A DNA stretch of 64,000 bases. It comes from Flavobacterium ajazii. Its GTDB lineage: Bacteria; Bacteroidota; Bacteroidia; Flavobacteriales; Flavobacteriaceae. Location of the stretch: contig NZ_JAAEHL010000002.1 of NCBI RefSeq assembly GCF_010614725.1, positions 372,001 through 436,000 on the forward strand, written 5' to 3'. Made by a program: the position numbers and the translations under genes. The notes under the pieces were generated by a model. It had not been told where the DNA came from. It saw only the letters and a list, made by a program, of their open reading frames with translations, and did not search any database. Numbering within the stretch: the stretch's first letter is position 1; each line of letters begins with the position of its first letter. Shown piece by piece: positions 56,774 to 64,000 of this stretch.

Positions 56774-56827
56774 AATTCACGAATTATTTTTTTACATATA
56801 ATTCAAGAAAAAAAAAATTCGTGAATT
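56774..56827. repeat. 12-bp perfect inverted repeat AATTCACGAATT
   Basis: AATTCACGAATT (56774-56785) and AATTCGTGAATT (56816-56827) flank 30 nt of A/T-rich sequence, 17 bp after the stop of the 56206 gene. GCTTCGACT (56828) follows directly. Confidence 0.55.
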
Positions 56828-56864
56828 GCTTCGACTATTCGCTATCGCTCGGGTCGTAGCGAAA
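56828..56864. repeat. GCTTCGACT intergenic word, copy 2, with a small hairpin
   Basis: GCTTCGACTATTCGCTATCG then CTCGGGTCGTAGCGAA. TTCGCTA (56838-56844) can pair with TAGCGAA (56857-56863). Shares its first nine bases with 49948-49956. Confidence 0.4.
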
Positions 56865-56885
56865 AAAACTTGTATACAACGAAAT

Positions 56886-56917
56886 TTTGGCTAAAAAAAG
56901 ATTAAAAAGTATCTTTG
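56886..56917 (+). promoter_or_regulatory. purKE promoter
   Basis: TTG (56887-56889), then a 20-nt spacer, then TATCTTTG (56910-56917), 17 nt before ATG 56935. It overlaps the alternative TTG start of the open frame, which is therefore not used. Confidence 0.8.
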
Positions 56918-56934
56918 CAAAAACACAACACAAA

Positions 56935-58083
56935 ATGAATTATTTTTCTTCTGATTTTAAATTAGGAATATTAGGTGGCGGACAATTAGGTAAAATGCTT
57001 TTGTTTGACACCCGAAAATTTGATATACAAACTTACGTACTGGATCCAAGCGACGAAGCGCCAAGTAAAATTGCCTGCAACAAGTTTTTTCAAGGCGATT
57101 TAATGGATTATGAAACTGTTTACAATTTCGGAAAACAAGTCAATGTTTTGACTTTCGAAATCGAATTGGTAAACCTTGAAGCTTTAACGCAATTGGAAAA
57201 CGAAGGTTTAAAAATATATCCTTCTCCAAAAACCTTAAAAGGAATTCAGAATAAAGGCGTTCAAAAAGAATTTTACGCTAAAAATAATATCCCAACCGCA
57301 CCATTCGAAAGATTCGAAAATTTAGATCAACTAAAATCTAAAATCAGCGATTTAAAATTACCATTTGTGTGGAAATGCACCGAATTTGGTTATGACGGAA
57401 ACGGTGTAAAAATAGTTCGTCAAGCATCAGATTTAGACACGTTGCCAAATGTAGAATGTATTGCAGAAACTATGGTTCCGTTCAAAAACGAATTGGCGGT
57501 AATTGTAGTTAGAAATCCGTCAGGAGAAATGAAAACATATCCGGTTGTTGAAATGGAATTTCACCCAGAAGCCAATCAGGTTGAATACGTAATCTGCCCT
57601 GCAAGAATCGATGAAAAGGTAGCTGAAAAAGCCAGAGCAATCGCTTTGAATGTTTCGGAGAACTTCAATCATGTTGGTCTTTTAGCAGTTGAAATGTTCC
57701 AAACCAATGACGATGAGATTTTGGTAAACGAAGTTGCTCCACGTCCGCACAATTCTGGACATTATTCTATTGAAGCCAGTTATACTTCACAATTCGAAAA
57801 TCATTTACGCGCTATTTTAGATCTTCCGTTAGGAAATACAGACAGCAAAGTGGCCGGAATTATGGTAAACTTAGTTGGAGCCGAAGGTCATTCTGGGAAT
57901 GTAGTGTATGAAAACATCGAAACTATTTTAGGATGGAATGGTGTTACGCCACATATTTACGGTAAAAAACAAACGCGTCCTTTCAGAAAAATGGGCCACG
58001 TGACAATCGTAAATGAAGATATGGCCGAAGCAAGAAGAATTGCACAGGAAGTGAAGAATACTATTAGAGTGATTTCGGAATAA
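56935..58083 (+). CDS. purK: 5-(carboxyamino)imidazole ribonucleotide synthase PurK
   Basis: 382 residues from ATG 56935 (MNYFSSDFKLGILGGGQLGK). The frame opens 16 codons earlier at a TTG, but those codons form the promoter. The ATP-grasp features are the N-terminal LGILGGGQLGKMLLFDTRKF, FVWKCTEFGYDGNGVKIVRQ, EMVVER-like ETMVPFKNELAVIVVRN, and VNEVAPRPHNSGHYSIEASY (metal-binding Glu/Asn). It converts AIR and bicarbonate with ATP to N5-CAIR in purine synthesis. purE follows after 84 bp. Confidence 0.97.
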   Translation: MNYFSSDFKLGILGGGQLGKMLLFDTRKFDIQTYVLDPSDEAPSKIACNKFFQGDLMDYETVYNFGKQVNVLTFEIELVNLEALTQLENEGLKIYPSPKTLKGIQNKGVQKEFYAKNNIPTAPFERFENLDQLKSKISDLKLPFVWKCTEFGYDGNGVKIVRQASDLDTLPNVECIAETMVPFKNELAVIVVRNPSGEMKTYPVVEMEFHPEANQVEYVICPARIDEKVAEKARAIALNVSENFNHVGLLAVEMFQTNDDEILVNEVAPRPHNSGHYSIEASYTSQFENHLRAILDLPLGNTDSKVAGIMVNLVGAEGHSGNVVYENIETILGWNGVTPHIYGKKQTRPFRKMGHVTIVNEDMAEARRIAQEVKNTIRVISE

Positions 58084-58090
58084 TTAAAAA

Positions 58091-58160
58091 ATTTAAAGAT
58101 TGAAAAATTTAAAGATTACTCTGATAATTTTTAAATCTTTCAATCATTTAATCTTTAAAT
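58091..58160. repeat. Inverted repeat in the purK-purE spacer
   Basis: ATTTAAAGATT (58091-58101) and AATCTTTAAAT (58150-58160) pair perfectly. A second direct copy AATTTAAAGATT lies at about 58107-58118. It could shape the message between the two genes. Confidence 0.4.
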
Positions 58161-58167
58161 AAAAAAC

Positions 58168-58653
58168 ATGAGCAAAGTAGCTATTATAATGGGAAGCATC
58201 TCAGACATGCCAGTTATGCAGGATGCAATCGACATATTAAAACAATTCAGTGTAGAAGTTGAAGTGGATATCGTTTCGGCACACAGAACGCCGGAGAAAT
58301 TATTCGACTTCAGCAAAAATGCACACAACCGTGGCATTTCGGTAATTATTGCCGGAGCGGGCGGTGCGGCGCATTTACCAGGAATGGTCGCTTCAATGTC
58401 TCCGCTTCCAGTAATTGGAGTTCCTGTAAAATCAAGCAATTCTATCGATGGCTGGGATTCTGTACTATCGATTTTGCAAATGCCGGGCGGCGTTCCAGTT
58501 GCAACAGTAGCTTTAAACGGAGCAAAAAATGCCGGAATCTTAGCGGCGCAGATCATCGGAAGCCACGACAAAAAAGTTTTAGATACTATTATTTCTTATA
58601 AAGAAGAATTGAAAGCGGCGGTTAATAAAGCCGCTGAAGGGTTGAAAAAATAA
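58168..58653 (+). CDS. purE: N5-carboxyaminoimidazole ribonucleotide mutase PurE
   Basis: 161 residues, class I PurE. IIMGSISDMPVMQDAIDILK (substrate phosphate loop), VDIVSAHRTPEKLFDFSKNA with the active-site His, VIIAGAGGAAHLPGMVASMS and LPVIGVPVKSSNSIDGWDSV. It moves the carboxylate of N5-CAIR to give CAIR, the step after PurK. Confidence 0.98.
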   Translation: MSKVAIIMGSISDMPVMQDAIDILKQFSVEVEVDIVSAHRTPEKLFDFSKNAHNRGISVIIAGAGGAAHLPGMVASMSPLPVIGVPVKSSNSIDGWDSVLSILQMPGGVPVATVALNGAKNAGILAAQIIGSHDKKVLDTIISYKEELKAAVNKAAEGLKK

Positions 58654-58680
58654 TTATTCCACAGAGATACACAAAGACAA

Positions 58681-58737
58681 GCACAAAGCTTCGCAAAGAA
58701 TAATTAAAAAAACTTTGCGAAGCTCTGTGTGTTTTTT
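58681..58737 (+). terminator. Terminator/inverted repeat after purE
   Basis: AGCTTCGCAAAG (58687-58698) pairs with CTTTGCGAAGCT (58713-58724), extended by CACA/TGTG with a small bulge, and followed by GTTTTTTCTT. CTTTGCGAA repeats again at 58748-58756. Confidence 0.75.
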
Positions 58738-58810
58738 CTTGGCGAAACTTTGCGAAATATCCAATTCCAAGAATTAACTAATCCTTATAAAAATTTCTAA
58801 AAGAAAAACT

Positions 58811-58818
58811 TAACTTTG
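58811..58818 (+). promoter_or_regulatory. -7 box (TAACTTTG) of the toxin-antitoxin pair
   Basis: Perfect TAnnTTTG, 13 nt before the antitoxin ATG. No -33 TTG. Confidence 0.4.
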
Positions 58819-58831
58819 AGAAAAAAGCAAA

Positions 58832-59059
58832 ATGAACATTCAAACTTCTAAAATAGAGCTCGCTAAAATAGTTTTAGACATTGAAAATCCCGATTTAATT
58901 CAGGAAATTGTCGAGTTCATTCAATCCAAAGAAAGTCTTTCAGAAGAACAAAAAAGCAAAATAAATGAGGCTATTTATTCTTTAGATAATAATGAAGGAA
59001 TTTCACATGATCTTGTTATGGAAGAAACCAAAAATCGTTATTCAAAATACTTTAAATAA
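58832..59059 (+). CDS. Putative antitoxin of a ParE/RelE-type pair
   Basis: 75 residues, acidic and helical (LAKIVLDIENPDLIQEIVEF; LSEEQKSKINEAIYSLDNNE; VMEETKNRYSKYF). This is the style of short Bacteroidota antitoxins that wrap the toxin with a C-terminal helix. There is no clear ribbon-helix-helix. It is called from size, gene order and a one-base TAATG overlap with the toxin gene. Confidence 0.7.
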   Translation: MNIQTSKIELAKIVLDIENPDLIQEIVEFIQSKESLSEEQKSKINEAIYSLDNNEGISHDLVMEETKNRYSKYFK

Positions 59060-59346
59060 TGAATGTAATTTGGGCTCCACAAGCTAAACAAGACTTTTGG
59101 AACAATATCGATTATTTGGAAGCTGAATGGTCTGAGAAAGCTGCTCAAAATTTCATTGAAAAAGTAAATACCACAATTGCACTTTTAAAAAATGACAATG
59201 TTTTATTTCTTAAAACAAATTATAAAAATGTTTACAAAATTGTCATTACCAAACACATTTCACTTTATTACCGTATCGAGAACACTAATTTAGAATTACT
59301 TCGTTTTTGGAATACTTTTCAGAATACGAAGAAATTTAAATTATGA
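59059..59346 (+). CDS. ParE/RelE-family toxin
   Basis: 95 residues with the RelE/ParE plasmid-stabilisation pattern: WAPQAKQDFWNNIDYLEAEW, AAQNFIEKVNTTIALLKNDN, YKIVITKHISLYYRIENTNL and LELLRFWNTFQNTKKFKL. The ParE subgroup (gyrase-directed) is more likely than the ribosome-dependent RelE because it has the FW.NT..P/TKK-like end, but this is inference. Start codon shared with the antitoxin stop (TAATG). Confidence 0.82.
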   Translation: MNVIWAPQAKQDFWNNIDYLEAEWSEKAAQNFIEKVNTTIALLKNDNVLFLKTNYKNVYKIVITKHISLYYRIENTNLELLRFWNTFQNTKKFKL

Positions 59347-59382
59347 TTTTCTAATTTTATATTTTTAAACAGCATAAATAAT

Positions 59383-61410
59383 ATGAGCGTATTAACCCAA
59401 TATTTCAACACCAAACATAATACTGCGCCTTTTTCGCAAATAAAAATCGAAGATTACGTTCCGGCTTTTCAGGAAGGAATTGCTTTAGCGAAAGCCGAAA
59501 TTGATGCGATTGTAAATAATCCTGAAGCACCAACTTTTGAAAACACCATTGTTGCAATGGATTATTCTGGCGATATTTTAGATCGTCTTTCGAGTGTTTT
59601 CTTCAATTTGAATTCGGCTGAAACGAATGACGAAATGCAGAAAATTGCTCAGGAAGTTTCTCCTTGGCTTTCTGAATTCGGAAATGACATTCGTTTGAAT
59701 GCGGATTTGTTTGCGAAAGTAAAAGCAGTTTACGATCAAAAAGAAAGTTTGAACCTCAACTCGGAACAAACTACTTTATTAGATAAAAAATACAAAAGTT
59801 TTTCAAGAAACGGAGCCAACCTTCCAGAAGAAAAGAAAAACCAATTAAGAGAAATCGACAAAGAATTATCGAAATTGAGTTTGCAGTTTGGCGAAAATGT
59901 TTTGGCAGAAACCAACAATTTCGAACTGCATTTAACTGATGAAAAAGATTTATCAGGTTTACCGGAAGGCACAATCGAAGCGGCAAGATTATTAGCCAAA
60001 AATCAGGAAAAAGAAGGCTGGATTTTCACTTTAGATTATCCAAGTTATGTTCCGTTTTTGACTTACGCTGACAATCGCGAACTGCGCAAAAAAATGGCAA
60101 TTGCATTTGGTGCAAAAGGTTTCCAAAAGAATGAATTCAACAATGAAGAAAACGTTCTGAAAATCGCCAAACTTTGTCACGAAAGAGCCAATTTATTAGG
60201 TTATAAAACGCATGCTCATTTTGTTTTGGAAGAAAGAATGGCCGAAAGTCCAGAAAAAGTTTTCTCTTTTTTAAATGATTTATTGGCAAAAGCTAAACCA
60301 GCGGCGCAAAAAGAATTCGCTGAATTAACTGCTTTCGCGAAAGATTTAGACGGAATCGAACAATTAGAAAAATGGGACGGCGCTTATTATTCTGAAAAAT
60401 TAAAACAACAGCTTTTTAATTTAGATGATGAAAAACTGAAACCGTATTTCCAATTAGAAAAAGTTTTAGATGGCGCTTTTACGGTTGCCAAAAAATTATA
60501 CGGATTAACTTTTACAGAAGTTTTTGATATCGATAAATATCATGAAGAAGTTACGACTTACGAAGTAACAGATGCTAACGGCAATTTAGTTTCGATTTTC
60601 TACGCTGATTTCTTCCCAAGAAAAGGAAAAAGAAATGGTGCCTGGATGACTTCATTCAAATCGCAATATGTAAAAAACGGCGTAAACGAAAGACCGCACA
60701 TTTCGAACGTTTGTAATTTTACAAAACCAACGGAAACAAAACCATCGTTATTGACTTTTAATGAAGTAACGACTTTATTCCACGAATTCGGTCACGGTTT
60801 ACACGGAATGCTAGCTGACACAGTTTACCCAAGTTTATCGGGAACTTCTGTTTACTGGGATTTCGTAGAATTGCCAAGTCAGATTATGGAAAACTGGTGC
60901 TACGAGCCAAAAGCTTTGGCTTTGTTTGCGAATCATTATGAAACGGGAGAAATCATTCCGATTGAGTATGTTCAGAAAATTAAAGAAAGTGCAAGTTTTC
61001 AGGAAGGTTTGGCGACTTTACGCCAATTAAGTTTTGGATTATTAGACATGGCTTGGCATGGACAAGATCCAACTGCTATTACAGATTTGAAAACTTTCGA
61101 AACTGAGCAATTTGCAAGCACTCAATTGTATCCAGATGTAAAAGAAAATGCAATGAGTACAGCATTTTCTCATATTTTCCAAGGTGGATATTCTTCTGGA
61201 TATTACAGCTACAAATGGGCAGAAGTTCTAGATGCAGATGCTTTTGAATATTTCCAAGAAAAAGGCATTTTCAACGAAGAAGTTGCGAAGAAATTCAAAG
61301 ACAATGTACTTTCAAAAGGAGGAACAGAACATCCGATGACTTTATACAAGCGTTTCAGAGGTCAGGAACCAAAACCTGAAGCTTTATTGAAAAGAGCAGG
61401 CTTGGTTTAG
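59383..61410 (+). CDS. M3 family oligopeptidase (Dcp/OpdA-like)
   Basis: 675 residues without a signal peptide. The zinc motif HEFGHGLHG (H467, E468, H471) and the third ligand region SVYWDFVELPSQIMENW are present, with a long helical N-terminal half (MSVLTQYFNTKHNTAPFSQI). It degrades peptides in the cytoplasm; whether it acts as dipeptidyl carboxypeptidase or oligopeptidase A cannot be settled here. It is 36 bp after the toxin gene and ends at its own terminator. Confidence 0.93.
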   Translation: MSVLTQYFNTKHNTAPFSQIKIEDYVPAFQEGIALAKAEIDAIVNNPEAPTFENTIVAMDYSGDILDRLSSVFFNLNSAETNDEMQKIAQEVSPWLSEFGNDIRLNADLFAKVKAVYDQKESLNLNSEQTTLLDKKYKSFSRNGANLPEEKKNQLREIDKELSKLSLQFGENVLAETNNFELHLTDEKDLSGLPEGTIEAARLLAKNQEKEGWIFTLDYPSYVPFLTYADNRELRKKMAIAFGAKGFQKNEFNNEENVLKIAKLCHERANLLGYKTHAHFVLEERMAESPEKVFSFLNDLLAKAKPAAQKEFAELTAFAKDLDGIEQLEKWDGAYYSEKLKQQLFNLDDEKLKPYFQLEKVLDGAFTVAKKLYGLTFTEVFDIDKYHEEVTTYEVTDANGNLVSIFYADFFPRKGKRNGAWMTSFKSQYVKNGVNERPHISNVCNFTKPTETKPSLLTFNEVTTLFHEFGHGLHGMLADTVYPSLSGTSVYWDFVELPSQIMENWCYEPKALALFANHYETGEIIPIEYVQKIKESASFQEGLATLRQLSFGLLDMAWHGQDPTAITDLKTFETEQFASTQLYPDVKENAMSTAFSHIFQGGYSSGYYSYKWAEVLDADAFEYFQEKGIFNEEVAKKFKDNVLSKGGTEHPMTLYKRFRGQEPKPEALLKRAGLV

Positions 61411-61453
61411 ACATTCTTAGATTTTTAGACTTCTTAGACTATTAGATATTTTG

Positions 61454-61485
61454 AAACCGAAGCATTTTCCGCTTCGGTTTTTTTA
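61454..61485 (+). terminator. Terminator of the M3 peptidase gene
   Basis: AAACCGAAGC (61454-61463) pairs perfectly with GCTTCGGTTT (61471-61480) around 7 nt and runs into T7. Short TTAGA direct repeats (61417-61446) precede it. Confidence 0.92.
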
Positions 61486-61554
61486 TTTGATTTTACTTAG
61501 AAATAAATTTAGTTATCTTCGTGTTTTTGAATCTTAATCTTACAAATACAAGCC

Positions 61555-62214
61555 GTGAAAAAATATTTCAAAATAGCTCTTTATCTAGCAATCATCGGAC
61601 TGATTTTGATTGTTGCAGTAAATTATTATGTAAAATCTTCGACTAAAACTAAGATTTATTATTCAGTAAAAAAGTTCCCTAAGAATGATGTGGGAATTAT
61701 TTTTGGAGCTGGAATCAGAAATAATCAGCCAAGTAAATATTTAAAAGATCGACTTGATGCCGGAATTCTGCTATACAAAATGAAGCGAATCAATAAAATT
61801 CTACTTTCGGGGGATAATGGCCGTGATGAATATGATGAATTAACGGTCATGAAAAACTACTGTTATAATCATGGTGTTGATACCTCAAAAATTTTTATTG
61901 ATTATGCTGGCTTCGACACCTACTCGACTATGTATCGCGCGAAACATATTTTTAAGATTAAAAGAGCTACTTTAATATCTCAGAAATATCATTTAAACCG
62001 AGCTATTTATATTGGAAACAAACTTGGTGTAAAATCAATTGGTTTTTCTGCCAACAATGGAGAATATCTTGGATACAATTATGTTTGTTTTAGAGAATAC
62101 GGTTCCATTTTCAAATCGTTTTTTGATGTTTTGAGAAATCGTGAGCCTCATTTTTTAGGAAATTCCATTGATATAAATGGTGTGTCAAATTATTCTAAGG
62201 AAGATAAAAGATAA
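61555..62214 (+). CDS. SanA/YdcF-family (DUF218) membrane-anchored protein
   Basis: 219 residues, starting with GTG at 61555; no in-frame ATG comes before residue 80. One N-terminal membrane helix (ALYLAIIGLILIVAVNYYV) is followed by a DUF218 domain with GIIFGAGIRNNQPSKYLKDR, KILLSGDNGRDEYDELTVMK, YAGFDTYSTMYRAKHIF and LISQKYHLNRAIYIG. This is closest to SanA, which affects envelope permeability in enterobacteria. The role in Bacteroidota is not known. Confidence 0.88.
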   Translation: MKKYFKIALYLAIIGLILIVAVNYYVKSSTKTKIYYSVKKFPKNDVGIIFGAGIRNNQPSKYLKDRLDAGILLYKMKRINKILLSGDNGRDEYDELTVMKNYCYNHGVDTSKIFIDYAGFDTYSTMYRAKHIFKIKRATLISQKYHLNRAIYIGNKLGVKSIGFSANNGEYLGYNYVCFREYGSIFKSFFDVLRNREPHFLGNSIDINGVSNYSKEDKR

Positions 62215-62242
62215 AAAAAGCCTGCAAATTGCAGGCTTTTTT
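62213..62242. terminator. Bidirectional terminator between the SanA-like gene and gcvP
   Basis: AAAAAAGCCTGCAA (62214-62227) and TTGCAGGCTTTTTT (62229-62242) are perfect inverted repeats separated by one base, with A and T tails for both strands. Confidence 0.93.
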
Positions 62243-62254
62243 GTGAAAATAATT

Positions 62255-64000
62255 TTAATTTTCCATATAAGCTTCAATTGGAGCACAGCTGCAAACTAAG
62301 TTTCTGTCACCATAAGCGTCATCTACACGACGAACTGATGGCCAGAATTTATTGTCAGCGATGTAATCTAATGGGTAAGCTGCAGTTTCTCTAGAATAAG
62401 GGAAATCCCAAGAATCAGAAGTTAACATTGCTAATGTGTGCGGTGCATTTTTCAATACGTTGTTTTTATCGTCAGCAGTTACAGCTTCGATTTCTTTTCT
62501 GATTGAAATTAAAGCGTCACAGAAACGGTCTAACTCCGCTAAATCTTCAGATTCTGTTGGCTCGATCATTAAAGTTCCAGCAACTGGGAAAGAAACCGTT
62601 GGAGCGTGGAAACCGTAATCCATCAAACGTTTTGCAATATCACCAACTTCGATTCCGTTTTCTTTAAATGCACGGCAATCTAAGATCATTTCGTGAGCTG
62701 CTCTTCCGCATTCTCCTGTATAAAGAATTGGGTAGTGTCCTTCGAAACGTGCTTTCATGTAGTTCGCGTTCAAGATCGCATGCTCTGTAGCGCTTTTTAA
62801 TCCTTCAGCACCCATCATAGTGATGTAGCCATAAGAAATCAAACAAACCAAAGCAGATCCGTAAGGTGCAGATGAAATAGCCGTAATTGCTTGCTCGCCG
62901 CCAACATTTAAGATTGGGTTTGTTGGCAAGAATGGAACTAATTTTTCGTTCACACAAATTGGTCCAACTCCAGGTCCACCACCACCGTGAGGAATAGCGA
63001 ATGTTTTGTGTAAGTTTAAGTGACAAACGTCAGCTCCAATTGTAGCCGGATTTGTTAATCCAACCTGCGCGTTCATATTTGCACCGTCCATATATACTAA
63101 TCCGCCGTTATCGTGGATTAATTTTGTGATTTCGATAATTGAAGATTCGAAAACTCCGTGAGTAGAAGGATACGTTACCATTAAACAAGATAAATCATCT
63201 TTGTGTTCAATTGCTTTTTCTCTTAAATCTTCTACGTCAATGTTTCCTTCTGGAGTCGTTTTCGTAACAATGATTTTCATTCCGGCCATCGCTGCAGAAG
63301 CAGGGTTTGTTCCATGAGCCGATGAAGGAATCAAACATACATTACGGTGACCTTCGTTTCTTGACATGTGGTAAGCACGAATTGCCATTAATCCAGCATA
63401 TTCTCCTTGAGCACCTGAGTTTGGCTGTAAAGTTGTTCCAGCAAATCCAGTAATTACATTTAATTGTTGCTCTAATTTTTTAAGCATTGTAAGGTAACCT
63501 TCTACTTGGTCAACGGGTGCAAACGGGTGAATGCTGTTCCAGTTTGGCATAGAAAGAGGCAACATTTCAGAAGCTGCGTTTAATTTCATTGTACAAGAAC
63601 CTAATGAAATCATCGAGTGATTCAATGATAAATCTTTACGCTCTAATTTTTTGATGTAACGCATCAACTGACTTTCTGAATGATGATTGTTGAAAACATC
63701 ATGAGTCAAGAAAGCAGAAGTTCTTTCTAACGAAGCAGGCAATTGACTAGTTTCAGTCAATTCAGAAACCGTAACAGTTTCTTTTCCTAAAGCTTCAGCA
63801 AAAATCGCAGCGATTTGGTTGATGTCTGCAACAGAAGTTGTTTCGTTTAACGAAATCGAAACAGATTCAGCATCAGGATAGAAGAAGTTTACTTTGTTTT
63901 TCTCAGCAACTGCTTTTACTTTTTGAGCATCAGCTTTTACTAAAATAGTATCAAAGTAAGCCGTGTTGGTTTGGTAAACTCCTAATTTATTTAAAGCTTC
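62255..64000 (-). CDS. gcvP: Glycine dehydrogenase (decarboxylating), P-protein, C-terminal 581 residues
   Basis: The frame is open from the right edge to the stop at 62255-62257. The TTG near 63760 is internal and not the start; the protein continues to base 64000 and beyond. The PLP-binding Lys is in CHLNLHKTFAIPHGGGGPGV. Other landmarks are SLGSCTMKLNAASEMLPLS, AQGEYAGLMAIRAYHMSRN and SAHGTNPASAAMAGM. The full protein is usually about 950 residues. It starts the glycine cleavage system with GcvH, GcvT and Lpd. Confidence 0.97.
   Translation of the reverse strand, partial: EALNKLGVYQTNTAYFDTILVKADAQKVKAVAEKNKVNFFYPDAESVSISLNETTSVADINQIAAIFAEALGKETVTVSELTETSQLPASLERTSAFLTHDVFNNHHSESQLMRYIKKLERKDLSLNHSMISLGSCTMKLNAASEMLPLSMPNWNSIHPFAPVDQVEGYLTMLKKLEQQLNVITGFAGTTLQPNSGAQGEYAGLMAIRAYHMSRNEGHRNVCLIPSSAHGTNPASAAMAGMKIIVTKTTPEGNIDVEDLREKAIEHKDDLSCLMVTYPSTHGVFESSIIEITKLIHDNGGLVYMDGANMNAQVGLTNPATIGADVCHLNLHKTFAIPHGGGGPGVGPICVNEKLVPFLPTNPILNVGGEQAITAISSAPYGSALVCLISYGYITMMGAEGLKSATEHAILNANYMKARFEGHYPILYTGECGRAAHEMILDCRAFKENGIEVGDIAKRLMDYGFHAPTVSFPVAGTLMIEPTESEDLAELDRFCDALISIRKEIEAVTADDKNNVLKNAPHTLAMLTSDSWDFPYSRETAAYPLDYIADNKFWPSVRRVDDAYGDRNLVCSCAPIEAYMEN

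Noticed and set aside
62213..62242. Possible attachment or recombination site (perfect palindrome)
   Set aside because: A and T tails and its place between convergent stop codons make it a bidirectional terminator.
62255..63760. A 501-residue protein starting at the TTG near 63760
   Set aside because: The glycine dehydrogenase frame and homology run on without a break to base 64000, so this is an internal codon of a longer gene cut by the window edge.

Overview
The window is a piece of a Flavobacterium-type chromosome (Bacteroidota). The evidence is the low G+C, the ribosomal gene order rpsL-rpsG-fusA-rpsJ // rplC ... rplQ, a SusC/SusD pair, an S46 dipeptidyl-peptidase, and many TAnnTTTG -7 boxes, some with a TTG about 19-20 nt upstream, which is the Bacteroidota promoter type. 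Nearly all genes are housekeeping. I see no phage, IS element, CRISPR array, rRNA or tRNA gene.

Layout. 1-1251 (-): start of a capsule/exopolysaccharide export locus (Wza-like lipoprotein and the N-terminus of a Wzc-like kinase). 1321-3268: recR, a CoA-binding protein and marC. 3357-8061 (-): two amidinotransferase-fold enzymes, citrate synthase and enolase. 8174-9283 (-): carA. 9525-23184 (-): the S10-spc-alpha ribosomal supercluster, rplC to rplQ, including secY, infA, rpmJ and rpoA. 23579-26947 (-): the str operon rpsL-rpsG-fusA-rpsJ, separated from rplC by a 394-bp spacer with its own terminator and promoter. 27070-35083 (+): an Omp85-like outer membrane protein, SusC/SusD, rlmB and a DUF2490 protein. 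35086-43415: rhomboid protease, rarA, a GNAT-radC-HAD-unknown operon, a DUF1287 lipoprotein, mpl and a TPR protein. 43536-49934 (+): a 2132-residue alpha-2-macroglobulin. 50045-56108 (-): DPP7-like S46 peptidase, obgE, a CNNM/CBS protein, adk and hpt. 56206-62214 (+): a helical protein of unknown function, purK-purE, a ParE-type toxin-antitoxin pair, an M3 oligopeptidase and a SanA-like protein. 62255-64000 (-): C-terminal 581 residues of gcvP.

The most interesting signals are non-coding or are domain grafts. (i) Two copies of a structured dispersed element (2035-2110 and 54792-54932) have conserved arms and a variable hairpin core, each just after a stop codon. (ii) The ribosomal supercluster has structured RNA candidates in its few gaps: an internal promoter plus a 10-bp hairpin before rpsH, and a bulged two-helix leader before rpsD (S4). 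(iii) The macroglobulin carries a stretch that resembles the TonB-receptor plug of SusC, and an Ala-rich heptad repeat. (iv) Several different families of long inverted repeats sit between genes. (v) A few -7 boxes lie so close to the ATG that the mRNAs would be leaderless.

Three gene starts were corrected from promoter position or family alignment: the amidinotransferase at 5271, rpsH at 16779 and purK at 56935. rplD is placed at 22567 for the same reason. rpmJ (12560-12676) is a real 38-codon gene that is easy to miss.
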